A stretch of 64,000 nt of DNA from Paenibacillus spongiae (GTDB taxonomy: Bacteria; Bacillota; Bacilli; Paenibacillales; Paenibacillaceae), in the NCBI RefSeq assembly GCF_024734895.1, contig NZ_CP091430.1, positions 2,374,501-2,438,500 on the forward strand, read 5' to 3'. The notes beneath the pieces are model-generated. The model ran no database searches. It saw nothing but the letters and a program-made list of their open reading frames with translations, and had not been told where the DNA came from. Below, in pieces: positions 1 through 8,713 of this stretch. Made by a program: the position numbers and the translations under genes. The number at the start of each line of letters is the position of its first letter. The first letter of the stretch is position 1.

Positions 1-168
1 GAGAAGCAGAACAGGTACCGCACGGTGAAAATTCCGACCCTTGGCGTTCGTACGACGGATTTCCAACTCTCCAAAGAGGAGAGCGACGCGCTGTATTGTT
101 CCGGCTATGAGGCAGCTCGCGAATTCTTCGACGCGCCTGACTGCATTGCGTTCAAATCCAATCAGTGA
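1..168 (+). CDS. yqhO: Patatin-like phospholipase, C-terminal end (YqhO family), truncated by window edge
   Basis: Only the last 55 codons are present; the frame is open from base 1 to the TGA at 166-168. The readable tail includes TLGVRTTDFQLSKEESDALY followed by a GYEAAREFFD segment, which resembles the end of patatin/NTE-type serine esterases. Family assignment rests mainly on position: in B. subtilis yqhO is followed by yqhP, yqhQ and yqhR, as here. The catalytic GXSXG and DG(A/G) motifs would lie upstream of the window and cannot be checked. The stop overlaps the end of the convergent gene on the other strand by 7 bases. Confidence 0.6.
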   Translation, partial: EKQNRYRTVKIPTLGVRTTDFQLSKEESDALYCSGYEAAREFFDAPDCIAFKSNQ

Positions 169-449
169 TACTTCGGCAGATTGTCGTCATCCTTGCCGCC
201 CTCAATGACGCGGAACGGTACCGTCTTTCGCGACTTGGGCTTGCTTTGGGGCTGCTCGCGGCGTGAGGCGGATTTCGTCCGATGTTTCACATGCGGTCCC
301 CTCCGCTGAAGAACATAGGCCATGAAGATGACGCCGAGCACGACGACGGGAATTAGAAGCCTGCCAGGATAGTAGATCAGTTGATACACAAGACCCAAAC
401 CGGCTAGCGTGAGAATGAAGATAGACAATGGACTCCATTTTCGAGGCAT
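162..449 (-). CDS. yqhP: Small two-helix membrane protein, YqhP-like
   Basis: About 95 residues. Two hydrophobic segments near the N-terminus (SIFILTLAGLGLVYQLIYY and LLIPVVVLGVIFMAYVL) are followed by a long basic, Arg/Lys/Ser-rich cytoplasmic tail. No enzymatic motif is visible. It lies 36 bases behind yqhQ on the same strand, as in B. subtilis. Two ATG codons lie three codons apart (458 and 449); the second has the better spacing from AAAGGATGAGG, so it is used here. The name follows synteny; the function is unknown. Confidence 0.6.
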   Translation of the reverse strand: MPRKWSPLSIFILTLAGLGLVYQLIYYPGRLLIPVVVLGVIFMAYVLQRRGPHVKHRTKSASRREQPQSKPKSRKTVPFRVIEGGKDDDNLPKYH

Positions 450-485
450 GACCCTCATCCTTTCTTTCCGATACTTGACCAGGTC

Positions 486-1454
486 TTAAGCTGACTTGCC
501 CATGCCCATCTGACGGTCGATCTCGAGCATCCTTTTGAAAGAAGCGATGGATACGGCTACTTGCTCGTCGGTCGGTTCTTTCGTCGTGAGCTTCTGCAGC
601 CACAGGCCAGGGTAGCCGAGTGAACGTAAGAGCGGCATGTCGCGCATCGCATTCGTGAAGCGCAGCGTTTCATAGGAAACGCCCAGTACAACAGGCAGCA
701 GCAGAACTCTCAAATAAATGCGTTCCCACATCGAGTCCCAAGTAAAGATAGGGAGCGAATAGATCACGACGCCGACGATGACCGAGAATACGATAAAGCT
801 GCTTCCGCACCGGTAATGAAGGCGCGTGAAACGTTGAACGTTCTTAACGGTCAAATCGACCCCGCCTTCATAGGCACTAATCACTTTATGCTCGGCACCG
901 TGATACTGGAACAGCCGTTTGATAAGCGGCGTCAAGGAGATGATGTACAGATACGAAAGCAGGAATGTGATTTTGATAAGGCCTTCAATGAGGTTGTTAA
1001 CTACTATATTCACTTTGTCATGTCCAAAGATCAACTCTGTAATAGCTGCCGGCACGACGGTAAACACAAGCTTCCCGAAAATAAAAGAAAGCACGCCCGC
1101 GACCGCAACGCCTACGATCATGCTCAGGCTCCAGCCGCTCTTCTCCTCTTTCTTCTTTTCGGCCTCTTCTTCTTTGGCATTTTCGTCCGGATATTCGTCC
1201 TCCGCGTAGGCTTCCATCGAGAAATTCAAATGCTGCGAGCCTTTGGCGCTCGATTCTAGGATACCGACGATTCCGCGAAGCAGCGGTATTTTCTTCAGCT
1301 TTTGAATCCAAGGTTTCGTAGTGCGTGGTACTTCATAGAAGACGATCTCGTCGTTCTTGCGGCGAACCGCCGTAACGTTTACATGTTTGCCGGCAAACAT
1401 GACGCCTTCGATGACCGCTTGTCCCCCATAAATATTTCGTGCGTCCTGCGACAA
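486..1454 (-). CDS. yqhQ: DUF1385 membrane protein YqhQ
   Basis: About 322 residues of the DUF1385 family (YqhQ), a predicted metal-dependent membrane protein of unknown reaction. The signature YGGQAVIEGVMFAGKH is near the N-terminus, followed by an acidic Glu/Lys-rich linker, several membrane segments and the conserved YHGAEHK stretch. The frame is open further upstream, but a TTG at 1454 sits 7-10 bases behind AAAGGATGGTGA and gives the length usual for the family (B. subtilis about 318), so I place the start there. Probably co-transcribed with yqhP and divergent from yqhR. Confidence 0.88.
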   Translation of the reverse strand: MSQDARNIYGGQAVIEGVMFAGKHVNVTAVRRKNDEIVFYEVPRTTKPWIQKLKKIPLLRGIVGILESSAKGSQHLNFSMEAYAEDEYPDENAKEEEAEKKKEEKSGWSLSMIVGVAVAGVLSFIFGKLVFTVVPAAITELIFGHDKVNIVVNNLIEGLIKITFLLSYLYIISLTPLIKRLFQYHGAEHKVISAYEGGVDLTVKNVQRFTRLHYRCGSSFIVFSVIVGVVIYSLPIFTWDSMWERIYLRVLLLPVVLGVSYETLRFTNAMRDMPLLRSLGYPGLWLQKLTTKEPTDEQVAVSIASFKRMLEIDRQMGMGKSA

Positions 1455-1650
1455 GGGCGAATCACCATCCTTTAGTAAAATTAAAAATTGCATGAGGCAA
1501 TCTACAATCATTGTACTTGATTCGCGGCCTGAATGCGAGTGGCTTCGTTCGCGCGGCATCATCAGCCCGGAGGCGATTATGACGGCAGATTTTGCGCATA
1601 CTAGGACGGATAGGCACTTTCATGCCGCATACATATGGAGGATATTCGCG

Positions 1651-2163
1651 ATGCAGCTAACGAGCAAACGCATCCGGCATAAGCGGAAGCACCGGACGAA
1701 CCGGGTGCTTTACGGGCTTAAGCTGGGATTTTTCGGGGGACTGATCTGGGGGGCGACCCATTGGCTGCTGTACGCCATCCATTTTACGAAAGTGATCCCG
1801 GGTTTTCTTATCGAGCCTTTTTTTCGCCATGCCTTTTTGAAGACAGGCTGGGGTCAGCTGGCCGGATTAGGCAGCTTTGTCATCTTTTCCATCGCAGCGA
1901 CCTACTTGTATATGCTGATACTCGGACGTTTAAGAGGGCCGCGTTGGGGAATTTTATATGGGGGCGTATGGTGGCTGGTTATCTTCATCTGGCTTGGTCC
2001 GCTAATCGGTATTACAGAGCCGTACTACAAGATCGGATACGATACGCTTGCGACGGAGCTGTCGATCTATTTGCTGTGGGGGCTGTTCATCGGATATACG
2101 ATCGCATTCGAGTTCCATGACGAGGCGACGAGGGAGCCCAAGGAGGCGGCCGGAGCGTACTGA
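1651..2163 (+). CDS. yqhR: YqhR-like membrane protein
   Basis: About 170 residues. A basic N-terminus (MQLTSKRIRHKRKHRTNR) is followed by four or so hydrophobic helices and an acidic tail. It matches the YqhR family by size, topology and position between yqhQ and the type II dehydroquinase gene. The frame is open upstream, but the ATG at 1651 follows TGGAGGATATTCGCG with good spacing and starts where YqhR proteins begin. No function is established for the family. Confidence 0.75.
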   Translation: MQLTSKRIRHKRKHRTNRVLYGLKLGFFGGLIWGATHWLLYAIHFTKVIPGFLIEPFFRHAFLKTGWGQLAGLGSFVIFSIAATYLYMLILGRLRGPRWGILYGGVWWLVIFIWLGPLIGITEPYYKIGYDTLATELSIYLLWGLFIGYTIAFEFHDEATREPKEAAGAY

Positions 2164-2252
2164 CGGTACGGGACGCCCCCTTGCGCTGCTACTTCTCAAA
2201 GCGTGGGTCTTTGTGGTAAAATGTCAATTGACTTATGCGCCGGGAGGTAATT

Positions 2253-2705
2253 ATGCATTCCATACTCGTCTTGAACGGACCGAACTTGAACATGCTCGGC
2301 GTACGCGAGCCTGGTGTTTACGGTACGGCGACGCTCGCGGATATTGAAGCGGCTGTGAGGGAATCGGCCGCATCCCTTGGCGTCGAAACGTCGTTCTTTC
2401 AATCCAACCACGAAGGCTTCCTGATTGACCGTATTCATGAAGCTTACGGCAGCGTGTCAGGGATTCTGATTAATCCCGGCGCATTGACGCATTACAGTTA
2501 CGCTTTGCGCGATGCCCTCAGCACGGTTGCCATTCCCGTCGTCGAAGTGCATATGTCCAACATTCACAAGCGGGAACCGTTCCGGCACTTATCCGTAATC
2601 GCACCCGTTGCAGTCGGACAAATTGCGGGCTTCGGCGCACATAGCTATGTGCTTGGACTGTCGGCACTTGTGCAGCATCTTCAGTCGCAGCAGAGCGAAG
2701 GGTAA
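2253..2705 (+). CDS. aroQ: Type II 3-dehydroquinate dehydratase
   Basis: 150 residues, the normal size for the dodecameric type II enzyme that converts 3-dehydroquinate to 3-dehydroshikimate in the shikimate pathway. Visible motifs are [16 protein letters not shown] at the N-terminus with the catalytic Tyr, FFQSNHEG, the [10 protein letters not shown] substrate loop, and [13 protein letters not shown] with the catalytic His and Arg. The ATG at 2253 is preceded by GGGAGG with 5-base spacing; an in-frame ATG-less extension exists upstream but lacks an SD. B. subtilis names the orthologue yqhS; it sits just before papA and efp in both. Confidence 0.95.
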   Translation: MHSILVLNGPNLNMLGVREPGVYGTATLADIEAAVRESAASLGVETSFFQSNHEGFLIDRIHEAYGSVSGILINPGALTHYSYALRDALSTVAIPVVEVHMSNIHKREPFRHLSVIAPVAVGQIAGFGAHSYVLGLSALVQHLQSQQSEG

Positions 2706-2747
2706 GCAGCTCTTCCTCTAGCCGCGGTATGCCGAAAGGGTGGTTGT

Positions 2748-3818
2748 ATGTCGAATAAACGTGTGTCAGCGATCAGAAACAAGCTGATGGAGTTAAATTT
2801 GGACGGGCTGTTGATCGGAAGCGCGGTGAACAGGCGGTATGTAAGCGGGTTTACAGGCTCGGCAGGCATGGTCTTGCTGACCGCAGCGGACGGCTGGCTC
2901 GTAACGGATTTTCGTTATGGCACCCAGGCCGCTCAGCAGGCGCGCGGCTTCACCGTCATTGAGCACGGTATCCGGGCGATCGATACGATCGCGGAGCTGG
3001 CTGCAGCAGCCGGTATCAAGCGCCTTGGATTCGAACAGGATCATGTCGTTTTCGGCGAGTACGCCAATTGGCAGCAGAGCTTAAGCGGGCTTGAGCTTGT
3101 GCCGACCTCCTCCATCGTGGAGCAGATCCGCATGTTCAAGGACGAAGACGAGCTTGCCGTCATGCGCGAAGCAGCCGCCCTCGCCGATGAAACATTCTCG
3201 CATATTCTGGCGTACATTAAGCCCGGTGTCCGCGAACGCGATATCGCGCTAGAGATGGAAATGTTCATGAGAAGCAGAGGGGCGACATCCTCTTCCTTCG
3301 AGACGATCGTTGCTTCGGGCGAACGGTCCGCGCTGCCGCATGGCGTTGCAAGCGACCGGATCATCGGCAGCGACGAATTCGTCAAGCTGGATTTCGGTGC
3401 GTATATGAACGGATACTGCTCCGATCTGACGCGTACGGTCGTGGTCGGCAGCCCGTCGGACCGCCACCGCGAAATTTATGACATTGTGCTGGAAGCGCAG
3501 CTAACCACGTTAAGCGGTATCAAACCCGGCATGACGGGCAGGGAAGCGGATGCGCTGGCGCGCGACGTTATCACCCGGTACGGATACGGCGACCGGTTCG
3601 GTCACGGGACGGGCCATGGGCTCGGAATGGAAATTCATGAAGCGCCGCGGCTGTCCAAGACCGGAGACATCGTCCTCCAGCCGGGAATGACGGTTACGGT
3701 TGAACCCGGCATTTACTTGCCCGGATTCGGCGGCGTACGGATCGAGGACGACATTGTCATTACGGAGAGCGGCATCTCGCTGCTAACCGCATCATCGAAG
3801 GAACTGCAACGAATTTAG
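2748..3818 (+). CDS. papA: M24 family Xaa-Pro aminopeptidase-like peptidase
   Basis: 356 residues. An N-terminal creatinase-like domain (about residues 1-125) is followed by the pita-bread metallopeptidase domain. Metal-ligand motifs are visible in order: LDFGAYMNGYCSDLTRT (two Asp), GHGTGHGLGMEIHE (His), TVEPGIYLPG (Glu) and VRIEDD (Glu). Such enzymes remove N-terminal residues before proline and act in peptide turnover in the cytoplasm. The gene lies between aroQ and efp, as yqhT/papA does in B. subtilis; the link to efp is suggestive, because EF-P eases translation of proline runs, but no mechanistic tie is known to me. Confidence 0.92.
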   Translation: MSNKRVSAIRNKLMELNLDGLLIGSAVNRRYVSGFTGSAGMVLLTAADGWLVTDFRYGTQAAQQARGFTVIEHGIRAIDTIAELAAAAGIKRLGFEQDHVVFGEYANWQQSLSGLELVPTSSIVEQIRMFKDEDELAVMREAAALADETFSHILAYIKPGVRERDIALEMEMFMRSRGATSSSFETIVASGERSALPHGVASDRIIGSDEFVKLDFGAYMNGYCSDLTRTVVVGSPSDRHREIYDIVLEAQLTTLSGIKPGMTGREADALARDVITRYGYGDRFGHGTGHGLGMEIHEAPRLSKTGDIVLQPGMTVTVEPGIYLPGFGGVRIEDDIVITESGISLLTASSKELQRI

Positions 3819-3865
3819 TCAAAATTTTGGTTGGACGCCACACATGCGCCACTACTTCAGCTTAT

Positions 3866-3930
3866 GCTTCCGAAGCAGTTTTGTTGTGAAGATGTCCAGT
3901 GAAGCAATGCTACTCAAAACTTTTAGGAGG
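3866..3930 (+). promoter_or_regulatory. Structured leader element before efp (GTTTTG/CAAAAC family)
   Basis: The efp leader holds GCTTCCGAAGC at 3866-3876, AGTTTTG at 3877-3883, an AGCAATGCT hairpin-like stretch near 3902, and CAAAACTTTTAGGAGG at 3915-3930, which supplies the SD for the GTG start at 3938. CTTC (3867-3870) can pair with GAAG (3888-3891), leaving GTTTTG in the loop and able to pair with CAAAAC just before the SD. The same layout recurs before folD and clpP. The structure is an inference from complementarity. Confidence 0.6.
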
Positions 3931-3937
3931 AATCTTA

Positions 3938-4495
3938 GTGATTTCAGTCAATGATTTTAAAACAGGCCTTACCGTTGAAGTGGATGGCGACATCTTTACC
4001 GTTCTAGAATTCCAGCATGTTAAGCCAGGTAAAGGTGCAGCGTTCGTCCGCTCCAAGCTGAAAAACCTGCGCAACGGCAATACGGTGGAAAAAACGTTCC
4101 GCGCCGGCGAAAACATCGGCCGCGCTCACGTAGAGAACCGCGCCGTTCAATACCTGTACAACTCCGGCAACGAATATACGTTCATGGATAATGAAACGTT
4201 CGATCAGTTCAATCTGGATCGCGATCAGCTCGAGTGGGAGCTGAACTTCCTGAAAGAAAACATGACGGTGAACATTGCCAGCTACCAGGGCGAAATCATC
4301 GGAATTACGATGCCGAACAGCGTGGACCTGAAGGTCACCGAGACCGAGCCCGGCGTTAAAGGCAATACGGCTCAAGGCGCAACGAAGAGCGCTACGGTCG
4401 AAACAGGGCATACGCTTCAAGTGCCGCTCTTCATTAATGAAGGCGACGTGCTGCTGATTGATACCCGCGAAGGCAAATATATCTCGCGCGCCTAG
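3938..4495 (+). CDS. efp: Elongation factor P
   Basis: 185 residues, the standard EF-P length, with the KOW-like domain I and two OB-fold domains. EF-P binds stalled ribosomes between the P and E sites and promotes peptide bonds at consecutive prolines. Lys32 lies in the loop [13 protein letters not shown]; this is the residue that carries 5-aminopentanol in B. subtilis. The C-terminal domain carries the family signature in the region [19 protein letters not shown] at 3938 is the start: it follows AGGAGG with 7-base spacing and restores the canonical N-terminus [12 protein letters not shown]. Preceded by a repeated leader element and followed by a strong terminator. Confidence 0.97.
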   Translation: MISVNDFKTGLTVEVDGDIFTVLEFQHVKPGKGAAFVRSKLKNLRNGNTVEKTFRAGENIGRAHVENRAVQYLYNSGNEYTFMDNETFDQFNLDRDQLEWELNFLKENMTVNIASYQGEIIGITMPNSVDLKVTETEPGVKGNTAQGATKSATVETGHTLQVPLFINEGDVLLIDTREGKYISRA

Positions 4496-4514
4496 GATTG
4501 GTGCGCTTCTGATG

Positions 4515-4546
4515 AACCGTCCGGGCGGCTGCCCGGGCGGTTTTTT
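4515..4546 (+). terminator. Rho-independent terminator after efp
   Basis: AACCGTCCGGG pairs with CCCGGGCGGTT (11 bp with one G-T pair) around a short loop, followed by TTTTTT. Confidence 0.9.
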
Positions 4547-4570
4547 CATATTCAAACCGGTAAAAATGTG

Positions 4571-4577
4571 CTATAAT
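4571..4577 (+). promoter_or_regulatory. Extended -10 promoter before lysC
   Basis: TGCTATAAT (TATAAT at 4572-4577) lies about 44 bases before the TTG start of lysC. The -35 region is poor, so it would depend on the extended TGn motif. The leader is too short to hold a lysine riboswitch. Confidence 0.6.
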
Positions 4578-4620
4578 CTTATTTTGTGATGGAATAGAAT
4601 CATTGGGGAGTGGATCTGCG

Positions 4621-5874
4621 TTGTCGTTGATTGTAATGAAGTTCGGCGGCAGCTCCGTAGGCTCGACCGAGCGGATGCAGCGTGTCGCCAGACGGATTGC
4701 CGATTATAAAGAAGCCGGTCATCGAGTCGCGGTCGTCGTTTCGGCGATGGGGGATACGACAGACGATCTGATCGATCAGTCAAAGCTGCTTAATTCTAAC
4801 CCGCCGGCACGCGAGATGGATATGCTGCTCACGACGGGTGAACAAATATCGGTTGCCCTATTATCCATGGCCATTCATCAAATTGGCCACACCGCCATGT
4901 CCTTAACCGGCTGGCAAGCGGGAATTCGTACGGAAGCCGTACACGGTAAAGCTCGCATAACGGATATCGAGCCAAGCCGGATATTCAAAGCTTTCGAAGA
5001 AGGCCATGCGGTCATTGTCGCCGGATTCCAAGGGATGTCGGACGACGGCGAAATTACGACGCTCGGACGCGGCGGCTCGGATACGACTGCCGTAGCGCTG
5101 GCTGCGGCGATTAACGCCGACGTTTGCGAAATTTATACCGATGTGGACGGCGTTTATTCGACGGACCCGCGGATTGTGAAATGCGCACGCAAGCTGGATG
5201 AGATTTCGTACGACGAGATGCTGGAGCTCGCCAATTTGGGCGCGGCCGTTCTGCATCCACGCGCGGTGGAATATGCGAAACACTATAATGTACGTCTAGT
5301 CGTACGTTCAAGCTTTACGCAGAACGAAGGGACGAGTGTGAAGGAGGAAACGGTCATGGAGCAAGGGGTCGCCGTTCGCGGTATCGCTTATGACAAGAAC
5401 GTAGCAAGAATCAGCATTCTGGGCGTAGAGGATATTCCCGGAGTTCTCGCCAAAGTATTCGGCGCGCTGGCAGCGAGTGAAATCAATGTGGACATTATCG
5501 TGCAAAGCGGAGTCCAGGACGGCAAAGCCGACTTCTCATTCACCGTCTCTCTGAGCGACAAGGAGAAGGCGATCTCCGTGGTGGAGAGCATCCGCGGCGA
5601 AGTGCCTTTCCGCGAAGTGAATTCCGAAGAGAACCTGGTCAAGGTATCGATCGTGGGCGCCGGAATGGTCAGCAATCCGGGCGTTGCGGCGAAGATGTTC
5701 GACGTTATCTCGGGTCTTGGCATCAGCATCAAATTGGTGAGCACATCGGAAATTCGCGTTTCGTGCGTCATTGCCGCCGAGCAGGTACAAGAAGTTGTCC
5801 GCGCACTCCATACCGCTTACGGTTTGGATACCGCGGAGCAGGTTTTCGTAGGTGGTCCGCAGGATCGCCGTTAA
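4621..5874 (+). CDS. lysC: Aspartokinase, LysC (aspartokinase II) type
   Basis: 417 residues. Phosphorylates aspartate, the first step toward lysine, diaminopimelate, threonine and methionine. The kinase domain begins VMKFGGSSVGS, with TTGEQIS, GRGGSDTTAVALAAA and TDVDGVYSTDPR motifs; two ACT domains follow from about residue 255. The start is TTG at 4621, behind GGGGAG. A strong internal start (AAGGAGG then ATG at 5356, codon 246) should yield a separate beta subunit, as in B. subtilis LysC; this marks the isozyme type. It has its own promoter and terminator, so it is a single-gene unit. Confidence 0.93.
   Translation: MSLIVMKFGGSSVGSTERMQRVARRIADYKEAGHRVAVVVSAMGDTTDDLIDQSKLLNSNPPAREMDMLLTTGEQISVALLSMAIHQIGHTAMSLTGWQAGIRTEAVHGKARITDIEPSRIFKAFEEGHAVIVAGFQGMSDDGEITTLGRGGSDTTAVALAAAINADVCEIYTDVDGVYSTDPRIVKCARKLDEISYDEMLELANLGAAVLHPRAVEYAKHYNVRLVVRSSFTQNEGTSVKEETVMEQGVAVRGIAYDKNVARISILGVEDIPGVLAKVFGALAASEINVDIIVQSGVQDGKADFSFTVSLSDKEKAISVVESIRGEVPFREVNSEENLVKVSIVGAGMVSNPGVAAKMFDVISGLGISIKLVSTSEIRVSCVIAAEQVQEVVRALHTAYGLDTAEQVFVGGPQDRR
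5356..5874 (+). CDS. lysC: Aspartokinase beta subunit from an internal start within lysC
   Basis: Within the lysC frame, AAGGAGG at 5341-5347 lies 8 bases before an ATG at codon 246. Translation from here gives a 172-residue protein made of the two ACT regulatory domains. B. subtilis aspartokinase II is an alpha2-beta2 enzyme made from overlapping in-frame starts, with beta starting at the equivalent codon. The SD and position are directly visible; production of the subunit is inferred from that precedent. Confidence 0.75.
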   Translation: MEQGVAVRGIAYDKNVARISILGVEDIPGVLAKVFGALAASEINVDIIVQSGVQDGKADFSFTVSLSDKEKAISVVESIRGEVPFREVNSEENLVKVSIVGAGMVSNPGVAAKMFDVISGLGISIKLVSTSEIRVSCVIAAEQVQEVVRALHTAYGLDTAEQVFVGGPQDRR

Positions 5875-5893
5875 TCGAAGATCGGCACGGAAG

Positions 5894-5950
5894 AGAAAAG
5901 GGAAGGCTTGGGGAAGCAGATGATTCTGCTCTCCGAGCCTTCCCTTTTCT
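5894..5950. terminator. Long hairpin between convergent genes, probable bidirectional terminator
   Basis: AGAAAAGGGAAGGCT pairs perfectly with AGCCTTCCCTTTTCT, with a second inner stem. It lies between lysC and the convergent UPF0756 gene. The T-tract is interrupted on both strands, so strength is uncertain. Confidence 0.75.
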
Positions 5951-6051
5951 TCATTCTTAATACGATCTAGCAAACCTATTCACGGTCAGGCCGTTTACCG
6001 CTTCCGATTTGCTCCCGAACGATCCGCCAGCCCTGTCGATTATCACGCGGC

Positions 6052-6513
6052 CTAGAACCGGCTTGCAATGAAGCTGAACAGCTTGAATAGAATCGCCGTA
6101 ATGCCTGCGGCCATCAGAGGACCGACAGGTATGCCGCGAAAAAACACGATGCCGATAATGGAGCCCACCACGAGACCGACAATAAGCTGGGGATCGAACT
6201 TGAGCATCTCCAATCCTTTGCCGTTCACATACGTGGCAAGGGCGCCGCCAGTCAACGCAAGGATCCCCGGCCAAGAGGTCAGTGCGCTTACGATTTCCTT
6301 CGATTGAATCCGCCCGGATGCGAAAGGAACGAGCACGCTAAAGGTAAGAAACAGCAGTCCGAGCTCCAGTCCCCGTCTTTCGATCGTCGGCAAATACCGC
6401 TCCAGATGGACGAGCTGGACGACAAGGAGTACGCATGCCGCCGTCGAGATGATCGGCGAGCGGCCAATTAATCCAATGATAATGAGAACAACCAATACGA
6501 TTTGCCCATTCAT
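6052..6513 (-). CDS. UPF0756 (DUF441) membrane protein
   Basis: About 153 residues with four hydrophobic segments and the family signature [21 protein letters not shown] plus [15 protein letters not shown] near the end, as in the YtwI/UPF0756 group. The molecular role is unknown. The frame is open upstream, but the ATG at 6513 follows GGGGGAG with about 9-base spacing and gives the family-size protein [14 protein letters not shown]. It lies about 90 bases behind comB on the same strand and may be the third gene of that unit. Confidence 0.85.
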   Translation of the reverse strand: MNGQIVLVVLIIIGLIGRSPIISTAACVLLVVQLVHLERYLPTIERRGLELGLLFLTFSVLVPFASGRIQSKEIVSALTSWPGILALTGGALATYVNGKGLEMLKFDPQLIVGLVVGSIIGIVFFRGIPVGPLMAAGITAILFKLFSFIASRF

Positions 6514-6604
6514 GCTTGTCTGCTCCCCCGAACTGTTCAGCATCGCCGCGCTTATCCGATGCGGCGTCCATACTCCATTGTATGGAACAAGCTCCCCCGA
6601 TATG

Positions 6605-7315
6605 TCATCCGAGCACAAGTGTATCGCCTTGAAGTTTGGGGACTACAGCGCAGCAATCCGATTTGGCGCAATGATCGATGTCGCGGGCATATCCCATTTT
6701 CACGAGCCGCCTGCCTGTCGTGCTTCCCAGCAGCGCATCCGTTATGCGGCCTGCCGTGTTTCGATAATAACCGAGCATGGCGGTGCCAAAGTCATCGATC
6801 TCGACATTGGTTGATGCGAACGCCAGCAGACGGTCGATAATGAACCCGGCGCATAATCCGTCCTCCAGCGCGAATTCGTCGTGGCTGCCGGAGCAGATCA
6901 GCACAATATCGCGCCTGAAATCGATGGCTGCCTTGGCGCATGCCGAACCGTTCGTCAGCGACCCGGCCAGGACGGTGTCGGCGCGAAGCGCTTTCTGCAT
7001 CGCTCGGGTTCCGTTCGTCGTCGTCAAAATAATACGCCGGTTCTTGACCGTTTCCGGTATGAAGTCCGGAGGTGAGTTCCCGAGGTCGAAGCCTGCGATT
7101 TTGCGGCAGAAGCGCTCGCCGGCGAGCAAGTCGGACGGCCGCTGCAGCGTGCGGGCTTCCAGGACCGTTTCGACCGGCAGAATGCCTGCCGACCCGGCTT
7201 CCAATGCCGCGACAATCGTACTCGTGGCGCGCAGGACATCGATGACGATGGCCGTCCGGTGCGTGATCCGGTCAGCCCTCGCCTCATTTACGTTCGAGAT
7301 GACTTCAATACGCAT
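6605..7315 (-). CDS. comB: 2-phosphosulfolactate phosphatase
   Basis: 236 residues. ComB-type enzymes dephosphorylate 2-phospho-3-sulfolactate to 3-sulfolactate. Family motifs visible are [17 protein letters not shown] near the N-terminus (Asp, Arg, Ser/Thr of the active site), [19 protein letters not shown], and [19 protein letters not shown]. In Bacillus (yitC) the product accumulates as 3-sulfolactate in spores; in archaea it leads to coenzyme M. It follows the phosphosulfolactate synthase gene directly. ATG at 7315 is chosen from the family N-terminus [12 protein letters not shown]; the SD there is weak. Confidence 0.9.
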   Translation of the reverse strand: MRIEVISNVNEARADRITHRTAIVIDVLRATSTIVAALEAGSAGILPVETVLEARTLQRPSDLLAGERFCRKIAGFDLGNSPPDFIPETVKNRRIILTTTNGTRAMQKALRADTVLAGSLTNGSACAKAAIDFRRDIVLICSGSHDEFALEDGLCAGFIIDRLLAFASTNVEIDDFGTAMLGYYRNTAGRITDALLGSTTGRRLVKMGYARDIDHCAKSDCCAVVPKLQGDTLVLG

Positions 7316-7368
7316 GTTTGCTCTGATCCGCCTTCCTCTTTCATCGTTGCGGGGGCGAGCCCAGCCTC

Positions 7369-8229
7369 TTAGATCATGTAGTGCAGCCCTTCCTCTTTCC
7401 GCAAGCCGAATTCGAACGTATCCGAGCGCAGGCCGCGCCGCATCGTCTCCAGAGCCAGAGCCTCTGAAGGCGGGATATTCCCCAGATGAGCTTCTGCCCC
7501 GAACGTCTGAAGCAGCAGCACCTGCTGATGCTTGAGAGGCGCTTCCCACATAATCAGTTCGACATTCGGAAGCACTCGGCATAACCTTTCGAGTACGTCC
7601 TCCCGGCATCCGCCTTGTTCGTCGAAGAGACCGACGCCGACGCCGGATTCCCGCGCTTCGACCGTCACCAGCTTGGCGCCGGCAATCAGGTCTGCTTCAG
7701 CGGTTAACGCGAGGGCGGTTGCATCGACGATGGTTCCCGAAATCTTCTTTCCATATTCTGTAACGACCCGGAGACCGCACTTCACGCCCTCCCGAATCAA
7801 TTCCGTCCGCATTTTACGCGATAGCTCGATTGTTCCGTCCGATACTTCGATGCCATTGAAGCCAAGCCGGCAGACGGTTTCGAAGAATTCGGACGTCACG
7901 CCCTGCTGTACGGCCGTTTCCAGCAGAGTGCCTCCGGGCATGACGATAATGCCGTGCCGCTTCGCCAGCTCGATCTTGGTCAGCAGCAGCTCGGTCGGAT
8001 AGAGAGGGGCAGTGCCGAACCCGAATTTAATGCAGTCCGTATAGCTGCCTGCCGTTTCAATCAGGTCGGCGAATGCATGCCTGCCCAGACCCTTATCGAT
8101 AATCATCGTTTGCCCGCGTCCGGCGGACCGGTCCGCGTCGTTCTCGTAGTTGGAGACGTGAGGCATTACGCGCCTTCCGCTTGGATCATTCAGCGCTGCC
8201 GGCCACGTAGCTCGGGGGAAGAATTTCAT
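7369..8229 (-). CDS. comA: Phosphosulfolactate synthase
   Basis: 286 residues, somewhat longer at the N-terminus than B. subtilis YitD (about 252). Adds sulfite to phosphoenolpyruvate to give 2-phospho-3-sulfolactate. The TIM-barrel motifs KFGFGTAPLYP, MPGGTLLETA, GFNGIEVSDGTIEL and VTVEARESGVGVGLFDEQG are present. The ATG at 8229 follows GCGAGGAGATCAAC, a strong SD, which supports the long start. With comB 53 bases downstream this forms a two-step sulfolactate pathway. A sigma-E-like sequence may lie upstream (CATATATT, 15 bases, ATGACAAT), but the match is only partial. Confidence 0.9.
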   Translation of the reverse strand: MKFFPRATWPAALNDPSGRRVMPHVSNYENDADRSAGRGQTMIIDKGLGRHAFADLIETAGSYTDCIKFGFGTAPLYPTELLLTKIELAKRHGIIVMPGGTLLETAVQQGVTSEFFETVCRLGFNGIEVSDGTIELSRKMRTELIREGVKCGLRVVTEYGKKISGTIVDATALALTAEADLIAGAKLVTVEARESGVGVGLFDEQGGCREDVLERLCRVLPNVELIMWEAPLKHQQVLLLQTFGAEAHLGNIPPSEALALETMRRGLRSDTFEFGLRKEEGLHYMI

Positions 8230-8416
8230 GTTGATCTCCTCGCTTATCGATTCATTCGTGGATTGTCATCGGAATGACTAGAGCAATATATGCAGATGAA
8301 GCAGGGCGTGTGCCCGGGTCGCGGTCATCTTCAAACGATTATCGGCAATGGGCATGAACCGCAGACAAGCCCGCATAGGCTGTACTAGTGAAACTTTGAT
8401 GAAAGGAGAGAGGGAG

Positions 8417-8683
8417 ATGCTTAATAAAATCGTGCTTACTATGGCCTCGCTTCGCGTCTTATCCGGAACCATCGAAATATGCGCGGCACTGCTCATGCTG
8501 CGCATGAACCAAATCGATAAAGCGCTGGCGGTCAATGCCTCGCTCGCCTTGGTCGGCCCGCTCATTCTGATTACGACGACGACCATCGGGCTTGTCGGGA
8601 TGTCGGATAAGCTGTCGTTCGAGAAGCTGGCCTGGATCGTGGGCGGGGTCGCATGCTTGTTAATCGGCATTCTCAAAGAGTAG
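8417..8683 (+). CDS. yqhV: YqhV family small membrane protein
   Basis: 88 residues with three hydrophobic segments (ICAALLMLRM, NASLALVGPLILITTTTIG, LAWIVGGVACLLIGIL), matching YqhV (DUF2619) in size and in position immediately before spoIIIAA. ATG at 8417 follows AAAGGAGAGAGGGAG. In B. subtilis yqhV belongs to the sporulation region upstream of spoIIIA; its function is not known. The gene is separated from spoIIIAA by a sigma-E-type promoter. Confidence 0.85.
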   Translation: MLNKIVLTMASLRVLSGTIEICAALLMLRMNQIDKALAVNASLALVGPLILITTTTIGLVGMSDKLSFEKLAWIVGGVACLLIGILKE

Positions 8684-8713
8684 GGAGAGTTTCTAGTAAG
8701 AGAAGCCGGCGGA

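Noticed and set aside
4545..4621. Lysine riboswitch before lysC (and before lysA at 62872-62931)
   Set aside because: The leaders between -10 and start are only about 40-60 bases with no long helical junction; too short for an L box.
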